A DNA stretch of 64,000 bases, taken from positions 1-64,000 of the forward strand of contig JBNKUQ010000001.1 of the NCBI GenBank assembly GCA_050298695.1. Reading direction: 5' to 3'. The translations under genes and the position numbers were made by a program. Below, piece after piece: positions 52,376 to 61,989 of the stretch. The notes under the pieces were generated by a model. That model ran no database searches. It saw only the letters and a list, made by a program, of their open reading frames with translations, and had not been told where the DNA came from. The stretch comes from CANLBN01 sp050298695. GTDB taxonomy: Bacteria; Pseudomonadota; Gammaproteobacteria; Pseudomonadales; Cellvibrionaceae. How positions within the stretch are numbered: position 1 is the first letter of the stretch; each line of letters starts with the position of its first letter.

Positions 52376-53641
52376 TTATACTTTAAAAGATTTCTTTAGT
52401 TTTTTTGGCACAAAAACTTTTTTCAATACCGCATAGTCAGGTAGGCCATTTTTTCCATAAGGGGGATAGTCTTCACCTTGAATAAGTGGTGCTAAGTAGT
52501 CGCGCCCTTGCTCACTAATACCAAAACCATCCTTGCTAATGTAACTGAGAGGCATCATTTTTTCGACATTGGCGACATCAGCTAGTGGAGCCTCTTCGAT
52601 CTTCCAGCTGTAGCGCTTACCTTTTCCGCGAATAATGGCTGGCATTACGGCATTTTTTCCAGCTACGGCCATTTCTACGGCTGCTTGGCCAACTGCATAA
52701 GCTTGTTCAACATCCGTAGCTGAAGCGATATGCCGTGCTGCGCGTTGTAGATAATCCGCCAAGGCCCAATGGTATTTATAACCAAGAGAATCTTTCACCA
52801 TGGTTGCTAGGGTGGGTGCAACCCCTCCCAATTGTTTATGTCCAAAGGCATCGGTATTGCCTGCGTCAGCGAGGAAAGTGCCATCTTTATATTGAGCACC
52901 TTCGGAAGCGACAATCACACAGTAACCGTATTTTTTCACGGTTTTATCAACGCGTTTTAAAAACTTTTCTTTATCAAAGGCGATTTCTGGGAACAAGATA
53001 ATATGGGGAGCATCGCCTTCTTTCTCTGCGGCAAGACCGCTGGCTGCGGCAATCCAGCCTGCATGACGCCCCATCACTTCTAAGATGAAAACCTTGGTAG
53101 AGGTCGCGCACATAGAGGCAACATCTAAAGCCGCTTCCTTGGTGGAAACTGCTACATATTTGGCAACAGAGCCGAAACCAGGGGAGTTATCAGTAATCGG
53201 TAAGTCGTTGTCGACGGTTTTGGGTACGTGGATAGCCTGGATGGGGTAGCCCGTTTTTTCTGAGAGCTGGGAAATCTTTAAACAAGTGTCAGCTGAGTCG
53301 CCACCACCGTTATAGAAAAAGTAGCCAATATTATGTGCCTTAAATACTTCGATAAGGCGCTCATATTCCGCTTTGTTTTGCTCAAGACTTTTGAGTTTGT
53401 AGCGGCAGGAGCCGAAAGCGCCTGCAGGGGTGTGTTTGAGAGCAGCGATGGTTTTAGCACTTTCTTTACTGGTATCAATAAGTTCTTCGCAGAGTGCGCC
53501 GATAATGCCATTATGGCCTGCGTAGAGCTTTCCTATCTGTTTCTTATGTTGACGAGCAGTTTCAATTACGCCGCATGCCGAGGCATTAATTACTGCAGTT
53601 ACGCCGCCGGATTGGGCATAAAAGGCATTTTTCTTAGCCAT
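52376..53641 (-). CDS. pfp: 6-phosphofructokinase, PPi-dependent type
   Basis: Phosphorylates fructose 6-phosphate. 421 residues. Family blocks: FYAQSGGVTAVINASACGV, the nucleotide site YNGGGDSADTC, the catalytic PKTVDNDLPITDNSPGFGS, and MGRHAGWIAAASGLA. The GGDS in place of GGDG(S), with the Lys in PKTVDND, is the known signature of pyrophosphate-using rather than ATP-using enzymes. The reaction is near-equilibrium and can run toward gluconeogenesis. It lies 4.2 kb from hppA and 6.5 kb from ppa. Confidence 0.9.
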   Translation of the reverse strand: MAKKNAFYAQSGGVTAVINASACGVIETARQHKKQIGKLYAGHNGIIGALCEELIDTSKESAKTIAALKHTPAGAFGSCRYKLKSLEQNKAEYERLIEVFKAHNIGYFFYNGGGDSADTCLKISQLSEKTGYPIQAIHVPKTVDNDLPITDNSPGFGSVAKYVAVSTKEAALDVASMCATSTKVFILEVMGRHAGWIAAASGLAAEKEGDAPHIILFPEIAFDKEKFLKRVDKTVKKYGYCVIVASEGAQYKDGTFLADAGNTDAFGHKQLGGVAPTLATMVKDSLGYKYHWALADYLQRAARHIASATDVEQAYAVGQAAVEMAVAGKNAVMPAIIRGKGKRYSWKIEEAPLADVANVEKMMPLSYISKDGFGISEQGRDYLAPLIQGEDYPPYGKNGLPDYAVLKKVFVPKKLKKSFKV

Positions 53642-53857
53642 GAAGTAAGGTCCTAATTAGCTGGGGATCAAAAGACGCTAATGATACGGGAAAAGTGCTT
53701 TGGCTTATAGCCTGCCTGTACCCGTTAGAGCAGTTTGGTTTAGCAATATGTTCACATGTTATTTTTTAAGTGTCTCACAGAGATGGATATTCTCTGTGAG
53801 CTTTAAGAGTTTTCATGGTAAGGTTGCTCGTTTTTGGGCAAGTGGCTTTTTTCGTTT

Positions 53858-55222
53858 ATGCAACACATTCATATTCTTGGTATTTGCGGTACCTTTATGG
53901 GCAGTTTGGCTCAGTTGGCGATAGCGCAGGGCTACCGGGTCACGGGTTGTGATGCCAATGTCTACCCCCCCATGAGTACTCAATTAACGTCGGCGGGTAT
54001 AGAGTTGATTGAGGGTTATGACCCTGAGCAGCTCGATTTAAATCCAGATTTAATCGTTATTGGTAATGCCATGAGTCGGGGTAACCCGCTGGTGGAAGCG
54101 ATATTGGACCGTGGTTTACCCTACACCTCTGGTCCTCAATGGTTGCGCGATCATGTGCTGCAAGGGAAATGGGTATTAGCGGTATCGGGAACTCATGGAA
54201 AGACGACGACAAGTAGTATGCTTGCTTGGATATTGGAATATGCAAATATGTCGCCGGGGTATCTCATCGGAGGTGTTCCCCTCAACTTTTCGGTTTCGGC
54301 GCGCTTAGGGAGCACACCTTTCTTTGTGATCGAAGCCGATGAATACGACAGTGCATTTTTTGATAAACGCTCTAAATTCGTTCACTACACCCCACGTACC
54401 CTAATTATCAATAATCTTGAATTTGATCATGGTGATATTTTTAGTGATCTAGGCGCTATTCAAACGCAGTTTCACCATCTCGTGCGCACGATCCCTAATA
54501 ACGGTGTCATTATTTCTCCTGCGGCAACTTCGGCCATTGAAGAGGTGATTGAACGTGGTTGTTGGACGCCTCGACAACTTGTCAGTTTATTACCTTCTAA
54601 GCAAGGTTGGTCTGCGGATCTAAAAGAAAGCGATGGCTCTGTTTTTACTGTTTGTTTTGATGGTGAGTCAGTTGCTGAAGTCAGCTGGTCCCAATTAGGG
54701 CAACACAATGTGGCGAATGCGCTTGTTGCTATTGCGGCAGCCAAGCATGTCGGTGTAAGTCCTGAAATTGCCGCAGCGGCATTGGCGGAATTTGGCGGCG
54801 TGAAGCGGCGTATGGAATGTTTGTATGACGAGAATGATATTCGTGTTTATGATGATTTTGCCCATCACCCAACGGCAATCGCTACAACCATTGAAGGTTT
54901 AAGGGCAAAAGTGGGCGATGAGAATATTGTTGTTTTGATTGAACCTCGATCGAATACCATGCGCATGGGCATGCATGAATCGTCGCTGGCAGAGGCCTGC
55001 CGACAAGCTAACCATATTCTATGGTTCAGTCCCCCTGATATTCATTGGAACATTCAGGCCGTGATAGAAAAGACGGAAGTACCTGCTGAGGTGCATATTG
55101 CTATCGATGACATGATTGATCGTGCCTGTGAGTTGGCTATGACTAAACCGTCACATATTGTGGTAATGAGTAATGGTGGCTTTGCAGGTATCCATCAGCG
55201 TTTAATTGAACAGTTAAAATAA
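53858..55222 (+). CDS. mpl: UDP-N-acetylmuramate:L-Ala-gamma-D-Glu-mDAP ligase
   Basis: Recycles murein tripeptide by joining it to UDP-MurNAc. The Met at 53858 gives MQHIHILGICGTFMGSLAQLA, the canonical start; an upstream candidate at 53834 only adds MGKWLFSF. The ATP loop is VSGTHGKTTTSSMLAW. EADEYDSAFFDKRSKFVHY, NLEFDHGDIF and YDDFAHHPTAI are Mur-ligase blocks. 454 residues, typical. ubiX follows 31 bases downstream, an arrangement also known in Pseudomonas as I recall. Confidence 0.95.
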   Translation: MQHIHILGICGTFMGSLAQLAIAQGYRVTGCDANVYPPMSTQLTSAGIELIEGYDPEQLDLNPDLIVIGNAMSRGNPLVEAILDRGLPYTSGPQWLRDHVLQGKWVLAVSGTHGKTTTSSMLAWILEYANMSPGYLIGGVPLNFSVSARLGSTPFFVIEADEYDSAFFDKRSKFVHYTPRTLIINNLEFDHGDIFSDLGAIQTQFHHLVRTIPNNGVIISPAATSAIEEVIERGCWTPRQLVSLLPSKQGWSADLKESDGSVFTVCFDGESVAEVSWSQLGQHNVANALVAIAAAKHVGVSPEIAAAALAEFGGVKRRMECLYDENDIRVYDDFAHHPTAIATTIEGLRAKVGDENIVVLIEPRSNTMRMGMHESSLAEACRQANHILWFSPPDIHWNIQAVIEKTEVPAEVHIAIDDMIDRACELAMTKPSHIVVMSNGGFAGIHQRLIEQLK

Positions 55223-55253
55223 TAGCGACAACTGAAGAATAGGTTTTAAACTT

Positions 55254-55910
55254 ATGTCTGAGCTACCTTTGCGTCATACCAATAATTTAAGTAACCATGG
55301 TTTCGAACGTACGATTACGTTGGCTATTACTGGTGCATCGGGAGCGCAATATGCTTTGCGCTTATTGGAGTGTCTTATTGCTGCGGATTGTCAGGTTTAT
55401 TTGATGATATCGCGTGCCGCCGAAGTCGTCATTCGAACGGAGACCGATTTATCATTGCCGGTACAAGATGTAACTCAGCAGCAAATTGCTTTGATGCAAC
55501 GCTATCAAGCCCAGCCAGGTCAGCTTACTTTGTTCAGCCGTGACGATTGGTTTGCGCCTGTGGCTTCAGGCTCAAGTAGTCCTTCTTCTATGGTGATTTG
55601 CCCTGCAAGTGGAGGGACCTTATCAGCGATTGCCAGCGGTGCGAGTAATAACTTGATTGAACGAGCCGCTGATGTTGCACTCAAAGAACGTCGACAGTTA
55701 ATACTGGTGCCCAGAGAGACGCCCTATTCGCAAGTGCATCTAGAAAATATGTTGAAGCTTACGCAAATGGGAGCCGTTATTTTGCCTGCGAGTCCCGGTT
55801 TGTATCAGGAACCTGAAACCATTGATGACTTAATTGATTTTATTGTTGCACGTATATTGGACCAGCTAGCGATACCTCAACAGATATTGCCACGCTGGGG
55901 CGAAGATTGA
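55254..55910 (+). CDS. ubiX: Flavin prenyltransferase
   Basis: Makes the prenylated FMN cofactor for UbiD-type decarboxylases, including in ubiquinone synthesis. 218 residues. The FMN site is ITLAITGASGAQYALRLLECL. MVICPASGGTLSAIASGASNNLIERAADVALKERR and LILVPRETPYSQVHLENMLKL are the signature blocks. An N-terminal extension of about 20 residues precedes the core. It sits between mpl and the RND gene with short spacings, likely one operon. Confidence 0.95.
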   Translation: MSELPLRHTNNLSNHGFERTITLAITGASGAQYALRLLECLIAADCQVYLMISRAAEVVIRTETDLSLPVQDVTQQQIALMQRYQAQPGQLTLFSRDDWFAPVASGSSSPSSMVICPASGGTLSAIASGASNNLIERAADVALKERRQLILVPRETPYSQVHLENMLKLTQMGAVILPASPGLYQEPETIDDLIDFIVARILDQLAIPQQILPRWGED

Positions 55911-55928
55911 TAAGGAGAAGGGACCAAG

Positions 55929-58601
55929 GTGTTAACGAAAATAAGAGCGGCGTATTTTTACTGCGTATTAACAAAGCCAGCAGTGACATTATTGAGTTTG
56001 ATTGTGTTTGTAATATTGTTAGCGACACAGTTGCCTAATCTGAAAATTGATGCTTCTTCTGATGCCTTAACATTGGAATATGATAAGGATTTAGATTATT
56101 TCCGAGAAATGAGTAAGCGCTATCAATCGGGTGATTTTTTAGTGATTACCTACACGCCAAACGGCGATTTATTTGATGATAAGACCTTACAGCATTTAAA
56201 AGCACTGCGTGATGAACTGTTAGCCATCGAAGGGATTAGCGGAGCCAACTCTGTTTTAGATGTTCCTTTGTTGTATAGCCCCCCCGTCAGTTTAACGGAG
56301 GTCTCCAAAGGGGTGAAAACACTCTTGGACGAAGGCGTTGATTATACCTTGGCGAAACAGGAATTTTTAGCGAGTCCCATTTATAAGGATATGCTCTTAG
56401 GTCCTGACGGTAAGACTACGGCGATTTTATTAACCTTAGCAACCGATAACTATTACATAGAATTAGTGCGTGAGCGGGATGCTTTACGTAAAAAACGTGA
56501 TGCCGAAGGCTTAACTGAGGACGAACGACAACAACTTGAAGCGGTTTCCAAAACATTTTTAGAGTATCGCACTCAGTCGACGATAGAAAGTCGTCAGCGG
56601 GTTGAAAAAGTGCGGGCTATCGTCGCTCGCTATAAATCGCAAGCCACTATTTTTGTGGGTGGCGTGTCGATGATTACCGCCGATATGGTGGACTTTATTG
56701 CGAGTGACATTGTTGTTTTTGGTAGCAGCATTGTTATTTTTATTATTCTTATTCTTAGTTTTATCTTTCGGCGTTGGCAATTAGTTTGTTTGCCTTTGGT
56801 TACCTGCGTGTTATCACTATTCGCTATGTTGGGCTTTCTTGCCGCTGTCGATTGGCGGTTAACCGTTATCTCGTCTAACTTTGTGGCCTTGCTATTGATT
56901 ATTTGTTTGATGATAACTATCCATTTAATTGTGCGTTATCGCGAGTTGTGTGTAGACCGTCCAGACCTTGGTATCCGAGAAAATTTGCGCAGTACTTTAC
57001 AATTTATGTTTAAGCCTTGTCTCTATACCGTGCTGACTACGATTGTTGCTTTTATTTCTCTTGTGGTCAGTGGTATTCGTCCAGTGATTGATTTTGGGTG
57101 GATGATGACAATAGGTTTATGTGTCGCTTTCCTGTTTGCATTTATTGTTATCCCCACGGGCTTATTGTTATTGCCTAAAGTGCATTTAACAGAAAATAAA
57201 GATAAGTCGGCGGCTTTTACCTTAATTTTTTCTCGCTTCACGGAAAAGCGTGGAGGCTTGATTCTTGTTTTAAGTACGCTTGCTGTTGTGCTTAGTGTGA
57301 TTGGTGTTAGCCGTTTAGAAGTGGAAAATCGCTTTATTGATTATTTTCATTCTTCTACAGAAATTCATCAGGGTATGTTGGTCATTGATCAACAGCTGGG
57401 TGGAACCATTACCTTGGATATTATTCTTGATCGGAAAAAGGTGGTAAATACTGAGGTCACTAAGCCAGTCAGTATTGAGAGTGATGAATTTTCTGACGAT
57501 TCAATCGTTAATAATGATCCTTTTGCTGGAGACCCTTTTACTCCCGCTATACCAGCGCCTAGTTCCTTAGTGGTATCGGCATCGGAAGAGTTTTCTGTAG
57601 AGAGTAGCGATGACCCATTCGCAGAGGAAGATCCCTTCACAGCAAAGGATCCTTTCTCCGCTACAGAAACCGCATCGAATGCGAATGCCTCCCGTCATAA
57701 TTTAACGAATAATTACTGGTTTACCCAAGTGGGAATGGAACGCATCGAAACAGTACATGACTACTTGGATGGTTTGTCAGAAGTGGGTAAAGTGCAGTCT
57801 TTAGCAATGTCTTATAAAGTTGCGCGGGATTTAAATGGAAAAAGTTTAAACAATTTTGAGTTAGCTTTAATGGGGCAAGCCTTACCCGAAGAGATTAAGT
57901 CCTTTTTAATTGACCCTTATTTGGCAAAAGATAGAGAACAAACGCGTATCGCAATGCGTGTTAAAGAAACCGATATCAATCTACGACGGGATCAATTGTT
58001 AGAAAAAGTGCGTACTGATTTAACCAATACGCTAGGTTTTGATGCCGATCAAGTTCATTTGACCGGGGTCTTGGTGCTTTACAATAACATGTTACAAAGT
58101 TTGTTTAGCTCTCAAATTTTAACGATAGGGGCTGTTTTTATCGGTATTCTACTGATGTTCCTTGTGTTATTCCGCTCTATTTTATTATCACTTATCGCGC
58201 TTATTCCCAATGTTTTAGCCGCATTAGTGGTATTGGGGGGTATGGGACTGGCGGGTATCCCTTTGGATATGATGACGATAACCATTGCAGCGATTGCAGT
58301 GGGTATCGGCGTGGATGATGCGGTACATTATATTTATCGATATCGAGAAGAATTTGCGCAGAGTAAGAATTATGTCGCGGCCATGCATACTGCTCATAGT
58401 TCCATTGGTAAGGCTATGTATTACACATCGGTTACGGTTATTGTTGGTTTTTCTATTCTTGCTTTATCAAAATTTATTCCGTCGATTTATTTTGGTTTGT
58501 TAACTGGTCTGGCAATGTTTGCCGCGATAACGGCTTCTTTAACCTTATTACCAAAATTGATTTTACTCTTCCAACCCTTAGGGCCTGAGAGTGCCGACTA
58601 A
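55929..58601 (+). CDS. RND/MMPL-superfamily transporter with a DPF-rich loop
   Basis: 890 residues. Two RND halves, each with a first helix, a large periplasmic loop and a block of about five helices. Half one has the block ASDIVVFGSSIVIFIILILSF. Half two ends with IAAIAVGIGVDDAVHYIYRYREE and an STA/SS-IGKAMYYTSVTVIVG stretch, the helix carrying the charged residue used for proton coupling. The second periplasmic loop contains a low-complexity stretch with repeated DPF or DPFT motifs (about nt 57510-57680). The GTG at 55929 is preceded by GGAGAAGG. It is like exporters annotated as YdfJ or lipid/hopanoid transporters, but substrate is unknown. Confidence 0.88.
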   Translation: MLTKIRAAYFYCVLTKPAVTLLSLIVFVILLATQLPNLKIDASSDALTLEYDKDLDYFREMSKRYQSGDFLVITYTPNGDLFDDKTLQHLKALRDELLAIEGISGANSVLDVPLLYSPPVSLTEVSKGVKTLLDEGVDYTLAKQEFLASPIYKDMLLGPDGKTTAILLTLATDNYYIELVRERDALRKKRDAEGLTEDERQQLEAVSKTFLEYRTQSTIESRQRVEKVRAIVARYKSQATIFVGGVSMITADMVDFIASDIVVFGSSIVIFIILILSFIFRRWQLVCLPLVTCVLSLFAMLGFLAAVDWRLTVISSNFVALLLIICLMITIHLIVRYRELCVDRPDLGIRENLRSTLQFMFKPCLYTVLTTIVAFISLVVSGIRPVIDFGWMMTIGLCVAFLFAFIVIPTGLLLLPKVHLTENKDKSAAFTLIFSRFTEKRGGLILVLSTLAVVLSVIGVSRLEVENRFIDYFHSSTEIHQGMLVIDQQLGGTITLDIILDRKKVVNTEVTKPVSIESDEFSDDSIVNNDPFAGDPFTPAIPAPSSLVVSASEEFSVESSDDPFAEEDPFTAKDPFSATETASNANASRHNLTNNYWFTQVGMERIETVHDYLDGLSEVGKVQSLAMSYKVARDLNGKSLNNFELALMGQALPEEIKSFLIDPYLAKDREQTRIAMRVKETDINLRRDQLLEKVRTDLTNTLGFDADQVHLTGVLVLYNNMLQSLFSSQILTIGAVFIGILLMFLVLFRSILLSLIALIPNVLAALVVLGGMGLAGIPLDMMTITIAAIAVGIGVDDAVHYIYRYREEFAQSKNYVAAMHTAHSSIGKAMYYTSVTVIVGFSILALSKFIPSIYFGLLTGLAMFAAITASLTLLPKLILLFQPLGPESAD

Positions 58602-59274
58602 GAAAAGTAAAAGTTTATTCAGGTTTATTGTATCGTTATTGGGTTTTGTTATGCTGATGACGGTTTTGTTAACCTTGCCCTTGCGTTGGTTGAATCCTCC
58701 GATTACGGCTTTTACCTTGAGTGATAGTCATACCGGTGGTTTGAATTTACGTGAGAAATGGACATCCTACGACGACGTTTCTCCCCATATTTTATTGGCG
58801 ATTATTGCCGCTGAAGATCAAAAATTTCCTGATCATTTTGGTTTTGATTTTCAATCACTGCAAAAAGCACTGGTAGAGCGACGATCAAAGCGACGTGGAG
58901 CGAGCACTATCTCTCAACAGTTGACGAAAAATTTATTTTTATGGTCAGGTAGAAGTTTATTTCGCAAAGGGGTGGAAGCTTGGTTGACTTTATGGATAGA
59001 AATATTTTTAAGTAAAGAGCGTATTTTAGAGCTCTATGTCAATGTCGTTGAATTCGGACCAGGGATTTATGGTATTGGTCAGGCAACAGAAACATTTTAC
59101 AATAAAAAGCCCTCACAAATGACGGCTTTTCAAGCCTCTATGCTAGCGGGTGTTTTACCTAACCCTAAACGCTATAGTATTGTGAACCCTTCCTCCTATC
59201 AATTCGAGCGAGCAGCAGATATCCGGCATTTTATGTGGTCCTTGGGAGGCGTAGGCTTTCTTGATAAACTGTAA
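58591..59274 (+). CDS. mtgA: Monofunctional biosynthetic peptidoglycan transglycosylase
   Basis: GT51 enzyme that polymerises lipid II into glycan strands without a transpeptidase domain. 227 residues. One N-terminal membrane helix (FRFIVSLLGFVMLMTVLLTL) is followed by the GT51 blocks: LLAIIAAEDQKFPDHFGFDF (catalytic Glu), RGASTISQQLTKNLFLW, KERILELYVNVVEFGPGIYGIGQA (second Glu) and ASMLAGVLPNPKRYS. The GTG start overlaps the end of the RND gene by 11 bases, so it belongs to the same transcription unit. Confidence 0.95.
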   Translation: MPTKKSKSLFRFIVSLLGFVMLMTVLLTLPLRWLNPPITAFTLSDSHTGGLNLREKWTSYDDVSPHILLAIIAAEDQKFPDHFGFDFQSLQKALVERRSKRRGASTISQQLTKNLFLWSGRSLFRKGVEAWLTLWIEIFLSKERILELYVNVVEFGPGIYGIGQATETFYNKKPSQMTAFQASMLAGVLPNPKRYSIVNPSSYQFERAADIRHFMWSLGGVGFLDKL

Positions 59275-59288
59275 AACATGCTGTTTTT
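59273..59288. terminator. Weak terminator-like hairpin
   Basis: aaaaca-tgc-tgtttt sits exactly where mtgA ends and the converging TerB-like gene ends, followed by tttt. It is short and low in GC, so weak. Confidence 0.35.
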
Positions 59289-59784
59289 ATGATTGGTTTA
59301 CCTTATCTGTCGGAGAGATATTGAAAACCGCCATTAAATCATTTAACAGTTGTTTTTCGGTTTCCATAATACGTTCATGGCGATTGTAAGGGTAATCTGG
59401 TACACATGCAGCGGCGATATCCAGGCAGTAGCCTAGCATGGTATCGCAAGATTGGATTTTTTCTTCTTCGGTTAGGTCTTGGCGCTGAGTGAGCACTATT
59501 TCTCGTAAGGATTTTAGCAGTGTTGGGTCGGGGCGTTGATGAGCAAAGCGGTCAAGGAAATCATTGACGTCATCAATAGAAAGGACTTCTTCTCCCCCCA
59601 TTTTTTTATCGAGTGCTGTAAAGTGCTTTAGAGTATAGTCGTAAAGTAGATTTAACTCGCTTTTCTGATTTTCTCCATCGGCCCATATCATTTCAATTAA
59701 AGGGACTAAGTCTAGGAGATAGACATCTTGTGGCTTAAGCCCAAAGTCAGCGAGTAATTCATCAACGGAATATGGAGTGCTCAT
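59287..59784 (-). CDS. TerB-like helical protein
   Basis: 165 residues, soluble and all-helical. The block DVYLLDLVPLIEMIWADGENQKSELNLLYDYT resembles the start of TerB/tellurite-resistance-like (DjlA-type) helical domains, which have an Asp-Gly loop and a Glu used for metal or partner binding. The rest includes a degenerate second half (SCDTMLGYCLDIAAACVPDYPYN) with several Cys residues. It is preceded by a GGCAATATC context with a weak RBS. The function is unknown and the family call is tentative. Confidence 0.6.
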   Translation of the reverse strand: MSTPYSVDELLADFGLKPQDVYLLDLVPLIEMIWADGENQKSELNLLYDYTLKHFTALDKKMGGEEVLSIDDVNDFLDRFAHQRPDPTLLKSLREIVLTQRQDLTEEEKIQSCDTMLGYCLDIAAACVPDYPYNRHERIMETEKQLLNDLMAVFNISPTDKVNQS

Positions 59785-59869
59785 GATATTGCCTTCAGTA
59801 TTATTTATGTTGCCTCAGCTCTATCTAAGCATAGATCAAAGTATACAAGGCAGCCAATAAGTCTAGGAT

Positions 59870-61282
59870 TTACTGGGAAAAATGGATGTAAAAACATGCG
59901 CCATCTTGGTGAGGGGGGGCTGGGTTGTTTTTGACGCTAAGCCCCCCTCCATAGCTACTGATGATGTCGACAGCGACACTTAACCCAATACCTTGTCCTG
60001 CTTGTGCGGTATCCCCTCTTGCGCCACGTTTTAATAAAGTCTTCTGTAATTGTTCAGGAATTCCAGGACCATTGTTACTGATCCCAATGACTAATAGGGA
60101 GCGTTTGTCATTCTCATTCGTTTCGTGGTGGCCCGTAATAGTCACGGCGTCTTGACCATATTTACAGGCGTTATCTAGCAGGTTTCCTAGAACTTCTAAC
60201 AAGTCTGCCTCGTCTCCGTAGAAAAAAATATCGTTATCAACAAGATTGTTAAACTGAATATGTTTGTCTGTATACACCTTATCTAATATTTTGATCAGGC
60301 GATTTAACATGGCTTTAACAGAGATTTTATCGGTGTGAGAAACTAACGCATTTTGATTGACGCGAATAACAGCACGTTTAAGTTGGTGGCTAATAATTTG
60401 ATTGATGCGATCAACTTGTTCGTGAATAGATAAATTTTTTTTGTTTTCTGTATCAATTTGGCTCTGGATAACCGCTAAAGGTGTTTTAAGGCTATGAGCC
60501 AGATCTGCCATGGTGTTGCGATAGCGCTCTCGCTGTTGCTTTTCATAATCTAAAATGCCATTAAAGTTTTTGGTAACAGGTTGGATTTCTTTAGGGTAGT
60601 TGTTGCTGAGGGCTTGTATTTTATTTTCTTGTAGTTCTGTGAGCTCTGTTGACAGTCGTTTTAATGGCTGTAAGCCCCAGCGCATAATGAGTATTTGAGC
60701 AATCATTAATAGCATGCCCATGAGTCCTAGCCATTGCCATAAGCGCTTTTGATAGCTGGCAAGTTCTGCTTTCAATGCACTATTATCATTAGCAACAAGA
60801 AAGCGAAGTGGTAATATATGATTGTTGTCGTCTATCCATTCAATATCATAACTAAAGCGGTTTAGTGTCTGGTTGTCGTTTATGTTGAGTTGAGATAGTT
60901 CTTTTTTACCTGTCTCGAATATGCTTTCTGTATTGTAGAGGGATTGATTGAATAATTCAGATGATGGCGAGCGCCATAGCTCTGAGCCGCTGCTATCATA
61001 AATTAATCCATATAAACCAGAACCTTGTTGATTAAAACGAGGCTCGGTGAGTGCTTCTGGTAGCGTAACTTTTTTGTTTTCTACTTCCGTTAAACTGAGT
61101 AATAAATAAATTTGTGCTTGTAGTTTTTCTTGCTCCGCTTTGATTTGGCTGTGCTCAAAAGCATTGCTAATAAAAGTGCCACTTAAAAAGATGAAGAGGG
61201 GAAGCAGAATGAGAGACGCAAAAATAAATCGCCCTACTAAAGAGTTAATAGGGAGAAGATGACTCAATGTTATCGCCTTCAT
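59870..61282 (-). CDS. Sensor histidine kinase, PhoQ-like
   Basis: 470 residues. The first membrane helix (FIFASLILLPLFIFLSGTF) and a periplasmic region of about 130 residues are followed by a second helix (WLGLMGMLLMIAQILIMRW) and a HAMP linker (GLQPLKRLSTELTEL). The phosphoacceptor His is in LAHSLKTPLAVIQ, the PhoQ-type H box. The ATPase blocks are LLEVLGNLLDNACKYGQD (N), NNGPGIPEQL (G1) and GQGIGLSVAVDII (G2). The ATG overlaps the stop of the response-regulator gene (ATGA), so both are coupled. By likeness to PhoQ it may sense divalent cations or antimicrobial peptides. Confidence 0.9.
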   Translation of the reverse strand: MKAITLSHLLPINSLVGRFIFASLILLPLFIFLSGTFISNAFEHSQIKAEQEKLQAQIYLLLSLTEVENKKVTLPEALTEPRFNQQGSGLYGLIYDSSGSELWRSPSSELFNQSLYNTESIFETGKKELSQLNINDNQTLNRFSYDIEWIDDNNHILPLRFLVANDNSALKAELASYQKRLWQWLGLMGMLLMIAQILIMRWGLQPLKRLSTELTELQENKIQALSNNYPKEIQPVTKNFNGILDYEKQQRERYRNTMADLAHSLKTPLAVIQSQIDTENKKNLSIHEQVDRINQIISHQLKRAVIRVNQNALVSHTDKISVKAMLNRLIKILDKVYTDKHIQFNNLVDNDIFFYGDEADLLEVLGNLLDNACKYGQDAVTITGHHETNENDKRSLLVIGISNNGPGIPEQLQKTLLKRGARGDTAQAGQGIGLSVAVDIISSYGGGLSVKNNPAPPHQDGACFYIHFSQ

Positions 61283-61968
61283 GCGTGAGTTTGTGTTTGT
61301 TGCAGGCTCAGTTTATAACCTTGTCCGCGGAGGGTGGCAATGGGTTTTAAAGTGCCTTCGGGGTCGATTTTTTTTCTTAAGCGGCCAATGAGCACTTCAA
61401 TAACATTGCTGTCTAAATCAAAGTCTTGATCATATAAATGCTCAGTCAGTTCTGTTTTAGAAATGACTCGCTCGTAGTTGAGGGCAAGATATTCAATGGT
61501 GTTATATTCATACTGAGTCAGGGTTAAGGCTTTACCATCGATACTGACAACTTTACTGGCAGTGTTAATAGTGAGAGGGTCATAGCGTAGTTCGGGGGAG
61601 GCATGTCCTTTTGAACGACGTGCTAACGCATTGAGTCGGGCGCGCAGCTCTTCGTTGTGAAATGGTTTGACTAAATAGTCATCGGCACCTGCCTCTAGGC
61701 CTTCTACTTTGTCTTGCCAGTTACCGCGTGCGGTTAAAATAAGAATGGGAAATGTAATATCTTGTTCACGTAATTTTTTAATGAGCTCTATGCCGTTTAG
61801 CTCGGGCAAGCCGATATCGATAATGGCGATATCGTAAGGGTGCTCTGAGCCTAAAAAAAGACCCTCTCGGCCATCGGATGCACTATCGACACTGTAGTCA
61901 CATTTTTTAAGAAATTTATCTAAATTTTCTCTGAGTTGAGTTTCGTCTTCGACAAGTAGTAAGCGCAT
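61279..61968 (-). CDS. OmpR/PhoP-family response regulator
   Basis: 229 residues. The N-terminal receiver has the acidic pair in VEDETQLRE, the phosphoacceptor Asp in DIAIIDIGLPELNG, the Thr in LTARG and the Lys in LVKPFH. The C-terminal winged-helix domain (LTQYEYNTIEYLALNYERVISKTELTEHLYD, VLIGRLRKKIDPEG) binds DNA. The gene precedes and overlaps the sensor kinase gene. A PepSY-protein gene lies 21 bases upstream on the same strand, an arrangement often seen with PhoPQ-type systems. Confidence 0.94.
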   Translation of the reverse strand: MRLLLVEDETQLRENLDKFLKKCDYSVDSASDGREGLFLGSEHPYDIAIIDIGLPELNGIELIKKLREQDITFPILILTARGNWQDKVEGLEAGADDYLVKPFHNEELRARLNALARRSKGHASPELRYDPLTINTASKVVSIDGKALTLTQYEYNTIEYLALNYERVISKTELTEHLYDQDFDLDSNVIEVLIGRLRKKIDPEGTLKPIATLRGQGYKLSLQQTQTHA

Positions 61969-61989
61969 AATATTTTTATCCTGTGAGCT

